From Dendrocalamus latiflorus (taxonomy: Eukaryota; Streptophyta; Magnoliopsida; Poales; Poaceae): a stretch of DNA of 64,000 nucleotides. The stretch spans positions 38,886,622 through 38,950,621 of the forward strand of contig CM029663.1 of the NCBI GenBank assembly GCA_017311315.1, read 5' to 3'. Under the pieces are notes generated by a model. It was not told the origin of the DNA. It saw nothing but the letters and a program-made list of their open reading frames with translations, and did not search any database. This document shows, in pieces, positions 33,103 through 44,883 of the stretch (position 1 is its first letter; every line of letters begins with the position of its first letter). The position numbers and the translations under genes are program-made.

Positions 33103-33382
33103 TTGCAAGAAGGGGAGGATGATAAGAACATTTACCCTATGGATACAACCATATTTGCTATGCTTGTTTTCCCAATTACAAGAGCTTCTACGCATCACTT
33201 AAATTATCAGGTGAGCTCGTTTCAAAGAGGTTTTACTTTGCTTGATAAAGAACTTATGATATTACATAATGAGGGTTTGTTGTGTTTGTATCATGTACCG
33301 AGATTTATGATCAAGATCATGCAATACGTGAGGCTATATATATGTTAAAACCGAGGACGGTTTTCTGTCAAGAAGGGGAGGA
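33089..33382 (+). repeat. Duplicated polypurine tract and LTR-start-like segment in H
   Basis: The block CGAGGACGG...AAGGGGAGGATGAT occurs twice, at 33089-33124 and 33350-33386. The second abuts the true 3' LTR. The first is followed by a frame (33103-33348) carrying FPITRASTHHLNYQVSSF, the motif expected just inside a CRM-type LTR. This looks like an older internal LTR junction. Confidence 0.6.
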
Positions 33383-34608
33383 TGATGTGACCACGCCACA
33401 AACACACACGACCATAGTGCTCAATATCAAGATTGAACTAAAGGTGAATTCGTTCTTCAGCTTCAACATATTTTAAATGAGAATATGATGCTATCTCATG
33501 TCACTACTTTGTTCATTCTCAGTTTTGACAAATGGAATACTTTCGAACCGAGAGGGAGGTGGGCACCAAAGCAATGGAGAAAAACAAGGAAGAAGAAGCC
33601 CAAAGAGAAGCCATGTAGTGGGAGGGCAAAAGGGGAGTGGTCCAAGAACTTAAATCCCAAGTTTTGGATGAGTTTTCCAAGCCCAATTCGGAATTTCCTC
33701 AAGCCCAACCGAAATCAAACTTGGAATTAACTCTGAATTCAATTCGGATTCGGTTCGGGACAGCCAGACAGGCTGTAATAAAACGGTCATAACTTTCACA
33801 AACGGAGTCCGTTTTAGGTGTTCTTATGCTTGTTGGAAAGGTTATTTCAAGGCCCATCCAATGGGTAAGGCCTTAGCTTCAGAAACATTTTTGGCGCATC
33901 GCAATCGCCAAAAGAATCCAATGCTGATTCAACCTGACAGGACCGACTTCCAACATGCATAGAATTTGCATCCTGAGTTCGTTTGGGATGGGTGAGTACT
34001 TGATGGAAAGCTTATCTTATCCTATTTCCAATGGATCTGGCTTTACCACAAAATTCCTTCTGTGTGGAAAGATATCACTGAAACAAGTCAAGACTATTTT
34101 TGAATCCGAGTCTAAAGGTGCTGCGCCACCTCCAATTGGGCCCAAGGGCTTTGTAAGTCTTTTTAGGGTGGGTGTCCAACCCTAGGATGACCCTTGGCCA
34201 CCCCTCTCTCTTCCCCAACTCATATATTCATCCTCTACCCCCTTTGAACTCTTTGGATTTTGTTGAGTATAGATTTAGCCATTATGCAAACTTCTGTTCT
34301 TCAGTTGTGTCGGACGACCACCTGTCAAGACAGCCTTCAGAATCCCACCTTTTGAACTCAATATCAATATTTGCAATTTCAGATTGCTTGTTATCTTGTT
34401 CTTGCGTGTTCTACGATTGCATGCAGGAATAGACCTTCGTGGTCAGGTCAACCGCGTTCTTGGCACGGTTGATAACAACTTGGAGTGTGGTTCAGCGATT
34501 GCTAAGGCGCAAGCGACATCGTGCGGTTGTAGTCGGTTCGCAAGGGTCACCTCCACCAAAATCGAAGTTATTATCCTATCGGAAGATCGGGACCCCATCG
34601 CCTCATCG
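33383..34608 (+). repeat. 3' LTR of element H (1226 bp)
   Basis: It starts TGATGTGACC and ends CCTCATCG. In the first 200 bp I count about eight differences from the 5' LTR. Confidence 0.92.
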
Positions 34609-34613
34609 GAGTG

Positions 34614-34776
34614 TTAGACCAGGGGAAGACCATCCGTTTCTGCAAGGTGCAATGGAGCAACCATTCAGTGGATGAAGCCTTGTAGGAATGAGAACAAGAT
34701 ATGAAGGCCAACCATCCCCACCTCTGTGCTAGCCCATCTAAATCTCAGGGTTGGGATTTCTCTTAAGGGGGTAGGT
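34614..34776 (+). pseudogene. G pol end and polypurine tract
   Basis: After H the G frame resumes as a decayed chromodomain-like end (KTIRFCKVQWSNHS), which parallels the block IHLCKVQWSNHSKKE in J. A polypurine tract CTTAAGGGGGTAGG (34762-34775) precedes the LTR. Confidence 0.75.
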
Positions 34777-37430
34777 TGTGACATCCCAAAATTCTAGAAT
34801 TAATTTAGATGGATTTTTTGGATTTTCTTTTCTTTTCTTCTGTTTTAGCATATAGAGAGATCTAATAAAACTTATGTTCATTTGCATTTAAATCTATTTC
34901 ATTTTATTTTTGTTGAGTTCTTCTTAAATTGTAGAATTTTTGAGAATTTTCTGAATTTTTTTTGCTATTTTAAAAGATTATTTGAAGTTCTTAGCATTTT
35001 CTGAAAATCCTAAAACAATAATTAAAACCCAAACGCCCTGTCGGGCCGACACGTGGATGGCCTAAATCTCCCCTCTCACCATGCGGTGCCATCTACCATG
35101 CCCGCACCTTTTCTCTCTCTTCCCCTAGTGCCCTTGGGCTCCACTGCTCAGCCCTCCCCTTCCCTCTCTCTTCTCTCTACGCGTGGGCCTGCGCTGTCAG
35201 CGCCACCCTCCCATTTCTTCTTCCTCCTGTCGCCCGCTCTCTTTCTCCCCCACACCACCATGGCTATTGGGCCAGCATGCCCTTCCCATCATCTTGCCCT
35301 CCAATGCGCGGTCGCCCTCTATTCTGTTTCTTCCTCCTCACTCCATGTGCCTAATTTCCCCTTTCTCAGTTCCGCCCTTATCCTACAACCATCGTCACCC
35401 GTGCTTTTTTCAGCAAGCGATTCACCTGCCGCTAAGCCCTCACTACCCCTATAAACCCCCGTGAGCACCCTAGAAGCTCGCCTCACCCATTCCCAGCCTC
35501 TTCTTCCTCCCCCATGCGCTTAAGCTGCTCCGCACCATGCTCCTTCTCTCCAAGCACCCGTGAGCACCTCTAGCGAGTAATCGCTAGTGAAGAAGCCACG
35601 CCCGAGCCCCCGTGTCAACACACTCATCTGCTTTGGCGTTGACATCCTTGTCTTCCCCGTGCTATCGCCAACTTGCCCCCCTTCTCCAAACTCGAGCATC
35701 GCTAGAGCATGCACGTCGTCGGAGCTGAACATCGCCGCCACCTTCTTCTCATTGTCAGCTAACTCCGTGCATCATTGAGCCTCATGCCCATGTGAAAAAA
35801 CATCCTAGCCCCGCCTCTATCTTTTGCGAGCCTCACCAACCCCAGCGCACTGCCGTCTGACGGCACCCTTTGTTCCCGAGCGTGGCTATCGGCCGGCGTA
35901 ACCACGAGCTGACTTCGCAGCCGAAGTGGCAGCCACGTGGTAGCCATGTGGGCACCACGCTAATGCCAGGTGCCGCGCTACTCTCCCTGTGCCACTTAGC
36001 CGAGTAATGCCCACAGACCCAGTCCATGAGAATCGGGCCTACTTGTCAGCGTCTCAGCCAATTTTCTTTAAGAAAAATAAGTTAGCAAAAATCCAAAAAA
36101 ACTCGTGGTAACATCCTCATGACGCATTAATTCTGAATTTCCTTCAGGAATTTAATTTAGCCAAAATTAGTATTCTCTACTGACATCATAATTCCCTTTT
36201 TCTTTAGGAAAATAATTCAAAAAATTCCTTTTATTCCTTTCTCTCTCATTTTCTTAGAATTCAAACTTCCAGGTGCTCGGTCTCCTTCATCCTAGCTCCG
36301 ATTAACCTAATTCAAATTTCTAAATTTATCTAAAATCATGATCTATCCAAATCTACCATATTTTGAATTTTTTATAGTTTACATAATTTTATTTAAATTT
36401 TATTTGAGTTGGTTGGTTACTTTATGTATAGGCTACGATGATTTTGAGGAATTCTACTTTGATGATACTCACCAGTCCGCCGTGTAAGGAAAGTTACACA
36501 CCTTCAGCAAGTTGATCCTAATTTATAAATAAAATTATTATATTTTAAATTACTCTACATTCATATTTTTATTCTACATATTTGAATTCCAGTTTTAACT
36601 TAGTTAATGCCTATATGTTATGACACCTTGACATTGCAAATCCTTATACCTTATCACAATAGATTAAAACTCTAGTTATTACACTAGTATTAGCTAGAAT
36701 ATTTTGTAGCAAATGACATGCGTAGATAGAACTTTAGGTTTTGGATATCTTTTTCATATAAAATGATAAGTTTTAAAAATGTATTACTGACTTTGGTTAG
36801 CCAACAAGGTCTATTAAATGTTTCAAAATAAAATGAAAATTTTGGTTTAGACATGGGCAAATGGTTAGGTGGAGGGTGCATGCTAGCATACGTTGTTGCT
36901 CGGTGGCTCAATGTGGAATCCATATGAGATGTTCTGGAAAAGATGGTCTAGGTGGGATACCCATGGTGAGGTTGGTGTCTGGTCAGTACCTATACTAACG
37001 GTACTGATTTGTTTAAATTACTATTTTTTATCACTGTATTAAATTCAGTAATTTCCTATCTACTTATGGTATTTCTTTAAACTTTGCTTTACGCTCAAAT
37101 AACTCTATATGTCTTCACCTGTTGCCTTTACATTATAATGCATTTTCCTATGTAACTTGTGAAGTACATTTTATGTGCTCACCCTTACTAATTCTGTTGC
37201 TCAGAGGAGGATGACTTTGACTACAGTGAGGATCAGAACAAGTAGGCCATGTCTTACTATCGTTTGTTTGTGGGTAGGCCTTTGGCTTCATCACTTTATT
37301 TACTTGTTTCCACTATTATTTACCTTTGTATTTTGCTAATGAGCAGTGATGATGTAACACTTGGCCATAGGGTTGTACTCTTTAATTAATAAAAGTCTAT
37401 CATTTTCCTTAATATGTATCATTGTTTCCA
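34777..37430 (+). repeat. 3' LTR of element G (long, Tekay/Del type)
   Basis: The LTR starts TGTGACATCCC directly after the polypurine tract. A G+C-rich island (35041-36030) contains TATAAAC at 35450-35456, and the rest is A+T-rich. AATAAA lies near 37390. The end is set only approximately because coding sequence of J is recognisable from about 37445. Length and start fit Tekay/Del-type LTRs. The ORF at 35053-35454 in the C-rich island is not supported as a gene. Confidence 0.68.
35450..35456 (+). promoter_or_regulatory. TATA box in the G LTR
   Basis: CCCCTATAAACCCC stands in the G+C-rich island, the best TATA box of the LTR. Confidence 0.45.
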
Positions 37431-37444
37431 CTGTGTGCACTAGC

Positions 37445-39303
37445 TGATCCTGGACTAGTACGATTGACACAGAGGATCTGGAGGTGTTTCTCCTAAGTAT
37501 GACATGCAACAAGATAGCTTTGCCTTTGTGAAATGTACTACCCACCCCATGACCTGGGGTTAGCTTTAGTAGTTCATGTCTTGAAGATTTGGGTGCATTA
37601 CTTGATCGATAATCATTGTGATATATACACCGATCATAACTGCCTCAAGTATATTTTGCACAATCATATCTCATCCTGAGGTAAAGAAGGTGACTAGAAC
37701 TGATCAAGGGTTATGATTTATGTATTCATTATCATCCTAGGATGGCTAATGTGGTAGCAGATGCCTTGAGTCGCAAGCCATATTGTAATAACATTGTGGT
37801 TCAAGAGTAATAGCCTGAACTTCATAAGTAACTGAGGGCACTCAACATGGAAATAATACAACAAGGTACCATAGCAGCAATGAAAGTTTAGCCAAGCATA
37901 GAAGAATAGGTCATAGCAACCCAGAGTCCTACGATTCCTATGATTCAACCCCTAAGATGACTGAGGATCTGCAAGGTGTCCTATGGTACAGGAAACACGT
38001 ATTTGTTCCCCACCAAAAGGAACTTAAGGAATTAATACTTTGGGAAGCCCACATCTCAGCATATTCCCTCCACCCTGGAGTGCTAAGATGCACCAAGACA
38101 TGAAGCAGTGGTATTGGTGGACACGTATGAAGAGAGACATCACTAAGCATGTTGCCTACTGTGATGTATATCAGAGAGTTAAAGCTGAATAATAGAGACC
38201 AGCAGGGTTACACTGCAACCATTACAAATTCCTAGTGGAAATGGAAAGAGGTTGAGATGGACTTAATCATTGGATTACCATGAACTAAATCAGGATATGA
38301 CTCCATATGGGTCGTGGTGGATAGACTAACAAAAGTTGCCCACTTCATACCCGTCAGAACTACCTATGGAGGAGGCAAGATAGCAGAATTGTACATGTCA
38401 TGAATCCTGTGCTTACATGGTGTGCCTAAAATAATAGTCTCAAATCGGGGTTCACAATTCACCTCACACTTCTAGGCTAGCCTTCATGAAGCCCTTGGCA
38501 CCAATCTAGATTTTAGTACAGCTTATCATCCCCAAACTGATGGACAAAATGGAAAGGTGAACCAAATTATTGAAGATATGCTCCAAGCCTGTGGTTTAGA
38601 TTTCGTAAGTATTGAGAGAAATGCCTACGATATGATGAGTTCACCTATAATAATAGTTATCAGTCCAGTCTAAAAATATCCCCATTTGAAGCCCTGTACA
38701 GAAGAAAGTGCTGAACTCCTCTACATTGGACGGAGGTAGAAGAAGGCTATATCTTTAGGCCAGATACCTTGAAACAGGCTAAAGAGAAAGTCCAGCTAAT
38801 CAGGGATCGATTGCAAGCCACCCAGTCAAAACAGGAGAGCTAGCTGACAAATGACATAGGCAATTGAGTTTTGAAATTCGAGACTATGTCTACCAGAAAG
38901 TGTTTCCTTTATGAGGAATTAGAAGGTTCAAGGTCAAAAGCAAGCTTGAACCACAGTATATTGGGCCATTTGCAATCGTGGGCAAGAGTCTAGCCGATGT
39001 GCATGACGTGTTCTATGTTGTCTTAACTCAAGAAATGTCTCAGGATACCAGAAGAACAAACCCCCTTGGAGACAGTTGAGCTTAAGGAAGAGTTGACATA
39101 TCTAGAGCATCCTGTCATAATCATTGACATCATGGAAAGACAAACAAGGCGACGAACCATTCATTTGTGCAAGGTTCAATGGAGTAATCATTCCAAGAAA
39201 GAGGCCACATGGGAAAGGGAAGAGTAGTTGAGGATAGATTACCCTTACTTGTTCTTAGACTAGGCGGAATCTCGGGTTCGAGATTCTTTTAAGGGGGTGG
39301 GTT
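37445..39303 (+). pseudogene. Element J: decayed pol of a chromodomain gypsy element
   Basis: Read with many stops and shifts, this is a Tekay/Del-like pol. RNase H is recognisable at 37445-37800 (YYPPHDL, VLKIWVHYL, IYTDHNCLKYIL, then an ADALSR-like block). The integrase zinc part follows, then the core with SGYDSIWVVVDRLTKVAHF, a degenerate SDRGSQF (38436) and HPQTDGQN (38534). A chromodomain lies at about 39075-39235 (RTIHLCKVQWSNHSKKEATW). A tract AAGGGGGTGGG lies at 39292-39302. It is far more degraded than B or F, hence older. Confidence 0.78.
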
Positions 39304-39723
39304 TTTTAACAAACCAAAAAGCTTGTTACTTGAAATTGTGGAAATATTAAAATTTTGCTTATGTTGCCTTGCCTTTTTGTTTATCTTGTCTTTTTGAATT
39401 TAGTTCCAATTGGAAACAACAAATGAATGAAAAAATAGTGAAGAAAAAATAGGGTCAATAGGATTAAAACTTTATTATAAATCAAAGGAAAATTTTATTC
39501 GAAATATTCTTGAGCTAAAATGGGAAGACAAAATCTAGTTCAAATAAATTTAAATAGGAAATTAACTTAGGATTGATAAGTTGTTGTCCCATTACCATCT
39601 AGAAACCCCAAATGAAATTGTAGGAAAATTCAGTTTGATGCAAATTCAAATCAGGCTCAAATTAAAATACAATAAGGCCTTATTTTGAATAGGCAATTTA
39701 AATTAGAAAATTATAAAAAAAAC
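39304..39723 (+). repeat. Truncated 3' LTR of element J
   Basis: A+T-rich sequence follows the polypurine tract of J, beginning TTTTTAACAAACC where a TG start is expected. It is cut off by the CACTA-derived sequence; no clean end or duplication is visible. Confidence 0.45.
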
Positions 39724-40176
39724 TCAAAAAATGGGAAGGGAGTAGATTGGGCCTAACCCATTTCCCCTAGCCCATTCAGATCCTTGAAGTTCTTCCATGC
39801 TTTGCATGCCGCTAACAACGCGTGTCATCACATGGAGGCCTGGTGTTCTTTCGGGATCTTGAATGATAAAAAAAACTTCCGTCAGTAGCTTACTTTTCCG
39901 AGCTTCAATCACCTTCTTCCACAAATTGAACGTGATCTCAATCCGTTCCTGTGCAACTATTCCAACTATTATCTGAAATGCGGACACTGCTTGGTGAGGA
40001 TTGAGAGGGGTCCCAGACGGATCAACCTCTGTGATGATAAATCGATCCTTGGGCTCTTTCAATAGTCCTCTTCCTTTTCGAGATTTTCCAAAGGATGGTG
40101 TATCACACACATTCAGCGACGTTGTCAAAGACTGTGCGGACGACATCTTGAAATTAAAGATAGTAGAATTGAGCAA
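39724..40176 (-). pseudogene. CACTA-1 TNPA-like (Ptta/En/Spm) fragment
   Basis: The 150-codon frame contains RGRGLLKEPKDRFIITEVD, GTPLNPHQAVSAFQII and VAQERIEITFNLWKKV. These recall the conserved part of plant Ptta/En/Spm transposon proteins (VITEVD..G.P, ..ERV.I.F..W.KV). Such proteins bind subterminal repeats and cooperate with TNP2. The frame is shorter than usual and its C-terminal part runs into unrelated sequence. Confidence 0.65.
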
Positions 40177-40741
40177 TATGAAAATAACATGAATACATAT
40201 GTATTATCTCTCGAAACATATAAACTAGTTAGGTCATTAACATATGGCAATATGCTTAATAGTATATAAAAGTAGGCATTAAAAATTTGCATAATACAAA
40301 GATTAAGAAGTGTGTTTTTTCTCTGCACAAGTTTTAAACTTAGCCTTCTTCCACTCTTGTCAATATCTCAATGATCACAGTGACAATTCCTGAAAATTTC
40401 TGCTAGATTGTCTAATTGAATATTACCTTAGTGTAGTATCAATGTCAAGACCATGTAGAACCAACATATATTTGGCAAAGCCGAAGGACAACAGTAAGCA
40501 ATATTGAGCAGGAGACTAAGGACATTGAGCAGGAGACTAAGGACTAGCTATTGACAAAGGTACCGACTGCACAGAAGTATACAACTAGCAAATGTGAATT
40601 CAAACTAGCAGAATAATCCTAAATTGTCACTGAGATATCAATATTGACAAATTTCCTCATTGAGCAATCAAAAAGCCACAATCTATCAAGCAATAGTTCT
40701 CCCACTGCCAGCCAACAATCAAGAACATAAAGTAAAGCTCA

Positions 40742-40925
40742 CTATGCAGCTCGGGGAGGCGGCGTGCTCGGGGGAGGAGGAGAGCTTGGGGGAGGAGTGC
40801 TCAGGGGAGATGCGCGCTTGAAGGAGGAGGAGTTCTCGGGGGAGGCGGTGTGCTCGGGGGAGGAGGAGTGCTTGGGGGAGGCGGCGTGCTCGGGGGAGGA
40901 GGTGAACTCGGGGGAGGTTGTACAT
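40742..40925 (-). repeat. G+C-rich minisatellite inserted in the TNP2 core
   Basis: About nine units near GGGGGAGGCGGCGTGCTC (roughly 18-21 bp) form a Pro/Ser/Glu/His repeat in any frame. It begins exactly after the TNP2 block LCMYNLP, which in intact TNP2 leads into PPWLC. Confidence 0.75.
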
Positions 40926-41985
40926 GCAGAGTGATGGGCCAAGTTCTGTGCCAGCTGCTTATGTTACCGAAAGAATTCATTCCATCTGTATTCAATCCAA
41001 ATCTTATATTCCTTGGTTTTACACCGAAGTCTGTAAACCTCCTATCAATATTTCTCCACTGGGTGAAATCAGCAAGATGTCTTAGCGTTCTATCATTCTT
41101 GCTCCTCCAAGTGCCAACGCAGCAGTTTTGCCTCCTTTGAGTTAGAAAAAAATCGCTTTAATTGGGGAATTACAAGAAGATACCATACCACCTTAGCAAG
41201 AGATCATCTCTTCACCTCTATTCCCTCGCCATCATCTGATTGGTTCTTACGCTTGTATCAGGAGGTGTTGCACACTGGATATGCATGCATGTTTGCATAC
41301 TCTTTACAGTAGAGGATACAGTTGTTTGGACATGCATGTATTCTTTCTACTTCCATTCCCAATGGACAAAGAACCTTCTTGGCTTTGTACCTGGTTTTAA
41401 GCAACTCGTTTCCCTCCAGAAGCATGTCCGCTAAAAGACCTAATAGTGCCGTGAAACTCTTGTCGGACCAACTATTGCTTGCCTTCAATTTCAACAATTC
41501 AAGCATGGCTGACAACCTCGTGTATTTCAACTTGTAGCACGTGAACAAAGATTTCTCGAAGTCCTCCATCAAGCCCCGGAATTTAACATACTCTATCTCA
41601 TCATAGTTCCCTGCCGCATCGTGAAACATCTGATCCAGATTGTCATCATGCAGCCTATCTAAATCAGAACCATAATCGACATCATCTGCTGGCATATCAT
41701 TGACTTTGTCGGTGATATCATTATTACTACCTTCATGTGTAGTCTGCTCTTCACCGTGACTAGTCCAACATGCATACCCCTTTTCGAAACCCCTTCGAAT
41801 CAAGTGTGTTTCAATCCGCGCTCGGTTCTTAAACATCTTTAGATTATCGCAGTCAATGTACAGACAATACATATATTACACCCCCTTATTCAACATATCT
41901 TCCTCAACATCTCTTGTGAAAGCAAACATACCATTAATGTACTCTTCACTCACACAGTTCCCAGCGTACATCTAGCTTCGGTCCT
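40926..41985 (-). pseudogene. CACTA-1 TNP2 transposase, N-terminal half
   Basis: TNP2 cuts and joins CACTA ends. The fragment opens with a transposase-associated domain (PF13963-like: EYINGMFAFTR, YCLYIDCDNLKMFKNRARIE, HLIRRGF), an acidic linker, then the Transposase_21 (PF02992) start VLCPLGMEVERIHACPNNCILY. It continues with WHLEEQE and a TQWRNIDRRF, NIRFGLNTDGMNSFG and WPITLH block. Four or more stops interrupt it. The catalytic C-terminal part is gone: after 40926 comes the minisatellite. Confidence 0.82.
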
Positions 41986-42239
41986 TCATTATGCATATAA
42001 TTAACAGTTTAGCAAGAATAACTAATTAAATTAAATTAAGTAGAAATAAACTATGAATTGACTAAACCCCAAACCGTGCTAGATGTATAAACTTCTCCCC
42101 ATATCTAAATCTATGGTTAATAAACTTCTCTCTAGATCAAGCTAGCTCAATTTAAACCATCTTCAATTCTTCTTTCACCAAAAGCTATAGATCCAAATTA
42201 TAATGCAATTAGAAATAAATTACTAACCATAGATTTGGA

Positions 42240-42606
42240 ATTTAAGATAGAGGGTCAAACAGGTTTGCACACAGTTAATATAGTGGAATTATCACAGACG
42301 GTTTTTAATACAAATTGTCTGTGATAACTTCATTATCACGGACGGTTTGTTCTAAAAACCGTCTGTGATGTATCACAGATGGTTTGTATTACAAAACCGT
42401 CTGTGATATTCGTCAATATCACAAACGGTTCACAGACTATTCTCACCATAAACCATATATGATATTACCTCTTCATAGACGGTTTTTGGCGCTGGCAGTA
42501 ACACAGGCGGTCTCTAAACTAGAACCATTTGTGCTTGTATTTTAACTGATTGTTTTGGGGAACCGTCTGTGATGTACCATCTAATATTAGGCTTCTTGTA
42601 GTAGTG
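42240..42606 (-). repeat. CACTA-1 terminal inverted repeat and subterminal repeats
   Basis: Repeats of TCACAGACGGTTT and its complement AAACCGTCTGTGA occur at least eight times in 300 bp, often as head-to-head pairs. The end is CTTCTTGTAGTAGTG. Confidence 0.85.
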
Positions 42607-43217
42607 GTTACATCTACATAAACCATTTCCCCACATCCATAATATTTCCCACCAATTATTTTTCCTTTTCCATCCATTTAGTTCAGCTGTTATCTTTGTC
42701 TATTAATAGAGCAGGAATTGCTCTCTATATCCTTGAAACACTCTGTTTTTTAGCAAGGATGATATGATATTTCTCATTTATTTTAACCATGCAATAATGT
42801 GTTTTCACATTTATCATCCATGAGTAATTCCTTTAAGCATTAGGATATGTATGACATCCATACAAAACATGAGCAAATTGGCTTAATAGTGTTGTTTAGG
42901 AATTAATGTGTAATTCTTGTTATTTTATGTGTTAAATTGTATTGCATGCTCTCCAAAGTGCCCATGGAACCATGATTTTAGATTAAGGATTTGAATGTAC
43001 CATTATTTATAGATATTTGGTTGGTCGATGACCTAGTAGTGTGATAGTGGGGTAACCAGACCTGATATGCATGATATGATGAAATACAGTGAGCCATAGT
43101 CTAAAGTATTGATTCGGACCTTTAGGCAAGGTCCTTAAATTATGACAACATGCACCATGAATAGGGTTTATGCAAGATCAGTACAGATATGTTTGACATG
43201 ACCCTAGCATATCCTAT
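42607..43217. other. Spacer between the two CACTA elements
   Basis: A+T-rich sequence; I see no gene, repeat or RNA in it. Confidence 0.5.
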
Positions 43218-43239
43218 AGACACTACTACAGATAGGTCA

Positions 43240-43560
43240 TCACAGACGGTTCAAAAACATCATCGCAGACGGTTTTGTAAACTGTCTGAGTTTATGGGTA
43301 AGTGATAATATTAGGTCATCATAGACAGTTTTTGAACCGTCTATGATAAGCCACAACACAGATGGTCCATATTAAGAACTGTCTGTGAAGGATACTATCA
43401 TAGACGGCTTTAACCAAAAACCATCTATGATACTCGCACATCACAGATGGTTGGTAGCTAGAATGGTCTATGATGTGTGAGTGGCACAGACGGTTTTTGG
43501 TTCGAGCCGTCTGTGATAGTCCTTCACAGATGGTTTATACCACAAAACTGTCTGCGATAA
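43240..43560. repeat. Left subterminal repeats of CACTA-2
   Basis: About ten copies of TCACAGACGGTTT and complements, many paired as hairpins; presumed transposase-binding sites by analogy with En/Spm. Confidence 0.8.
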
Positions 43561-43748
43561 TTCATTCTATACCTAAAATTTTTTCTGTTCCTCAACTAGC
43601 CTCAGGAAATGTTAGCTATGCCCTTTGAAAATAAGCAGATACAGCAACAAACACCATAGCACATTCTATGTCCATTAAGATTACAATCCACCATTACAGC
43701 ATCGCAAGATAACGAGCAGGTTACCCATCTAACACATCAAGAACATTT

Positions 43749-43838
43749 CAAGAACATATCTCCTAATCCTACGAACCCAACTCTTAAATATGGCAAGAAC
43801 ACATCTCCTAATCCTACGAACCCAACTCTTAAACATGA
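43749..43838 (+). repeat. 45-bp tandem duplication in CACTA-2
   Basis: Two copies of a 45-bp unit beginning CAAGAACA(T/C)ATCTCC follow one another with few differences. Confidence 0.8.
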
Positions 43839-44330
43839 CAAGAATATGGAAGTAGCAGAGATCCTAGCAATGCGCAAGCTGGATGTCTATAACGCCCACT
43901 ATCGCAAGCATCAACTTGAGCACCATATTGGTAGTTAGGTGCTTCCACAGTGCCTTACCGCCTGAAGACTTTTGTACCATCTAATTCGTAAGGACCACTA
44001 GGCCCATCGAGGAGGAGGACGATGAGGTGGCTAGAGAGATTTTGAGTGCATGCAATAGGTAGGGGATGGGTTCGGGTGAGTATTTATAGGGGAGAGAGAT
44101 AAGGGAGTTGGAAAATTTTTGTCGCAAGGATGGAGAGGTGTAGCTATGATCCGTGTGGTGGGGGTTGATGGGATTCTATTGGCTAGGATTGGGTTGGAGA
44201 GGATCGACGGGCCCAGTGGTCAGGGACATAACTATCAAAGACAATTTTAACTACTAACCGTCTGTGAAACATAACTATCATAGATGGTTTGAACCACAAA
44301 CCATCTATGATACATAATTATCAAAGACAA

Positions 44331-44381
44331 TATATATATATATATGTATATGTATATATATGTATATATATGTATATATAT
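44331..44381. repeat. (TA)n/(TATG)n microsatellite
   Basis: Alternating TATATA and TATG runs within the left arm of CACTA-2. Confidence 0.95.
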
Positions 44382-44594
44382 AGGACGCTGAAATGGGACA
44401 CCATAGTGTCTAGGCACCAAGCCTCCCTGCCTTTGGTGATGTGACCACGCCACAAACACACACGACCATAGCGCCCAATATCAAGATTGAACTAAAGGTG
44501 AATTCGTTTCTTCAGCTTCAACATATTTTAAATGAGAGTATGATGCTACCTCATGTCACTACTTTGTTCATTCTCAGTTTTGACAAATAGAATA

Positions 44595-44831
44595 TGTTGT
44601 AGGGGTGGCCCCCACCTAAGCCCAGTAGGCCTGTTAGGTCCGAAATAGGACATGTGTAATGACATAAGAGCCCCCAAGGGGAATACTCATGTGTAAGGGT
44701 ATAACTGTACAAACACTCCCCATATGAATATATATGTGGCATAGGCCACAGGGAAGGGGGGCTAAGCCATTCATTTTACTCAACGCTCCACTACCACACT
44801 CTCTCTCTCTGTTTGGTCCATAACCACAACA
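44595..44831 (+). repeat. 5' LTR of element D (237 bp)
   Basis: It starts TGTTGTAGGGG and ends ACCACAACA. It includes TATATATG near 44730, the CTCTCTCT tract near the end and the terminal GGTCCATAACC block. It retains 37 bp that the 3' LTR has lost. Confidence 0.93.
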
Positions 44832-44833
44832 GT

Positions 44834-44851
44834 TGGCGCCGTCCGTGGGGA
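44834..44851 (+). promoter_or_regulatory. Primer-binding site of D, tRNA-Asp-like
   Basis: TGGCGCCGTCCGTGGGGA, two bases after the LTR; same type as in A. Confidence 0.7.
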
Positions 44852-44883
44852 GGACAAGAGCAAGCCTCCAGACTTGAAGGAGG

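Larger units (their letters stand above)
28887..34608 (+). mobile_element. Element H: non-autonomous CRM-like gypsy element
   Basis: H is 5722 bp with LTRs at 28887-30113 and 33383-34608, both beginning TGATGTG; the 5' LTR ends CTCATCA and the 3' copy ends CTCATCG. The duplication GAGTG is perfect (28882-28886, 34609-34613). Inside are a tRNA-Met primer site, a 1.1-kb leader, gag, a region of unrecognised open frame, and a polypurine tract. No protease, RT, RNase H or integrase core can be seen. LTR and leader blocks shared with B show kinship with the CRM clade, where non-autonomous partners are known. A solo LTR of the same family is at 44437-56829. Confidence 0.88.
39724..42606 (-). mobile_element. 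CACTA-1: decayed CACTA (En/Spm) transposon, 3' end missing
   Basis: In element orientation it starts at 42606 with CACTACTACAAGAAG and subterminal repeats of CACAGACGGTTT type (42240-42590). A TNP2-type transposase fragment follows (41985-40742), then a TNPA-like fragment (40176-39724). No second terminal inverted repeat is visible at the left, so the element is truncated. The flanking trinucleotide at the intact end is GTT. CACTA-2 carries the same termini and may have been mobilised by the same transposase family. Confidence 0.8.

Noticed and set aside
35053..35454. 133-codon frame, Pro/Ser-rich
   Set aside because: Lies in the C-rich island of the G LTR around the TATA box; composition alone explains it.
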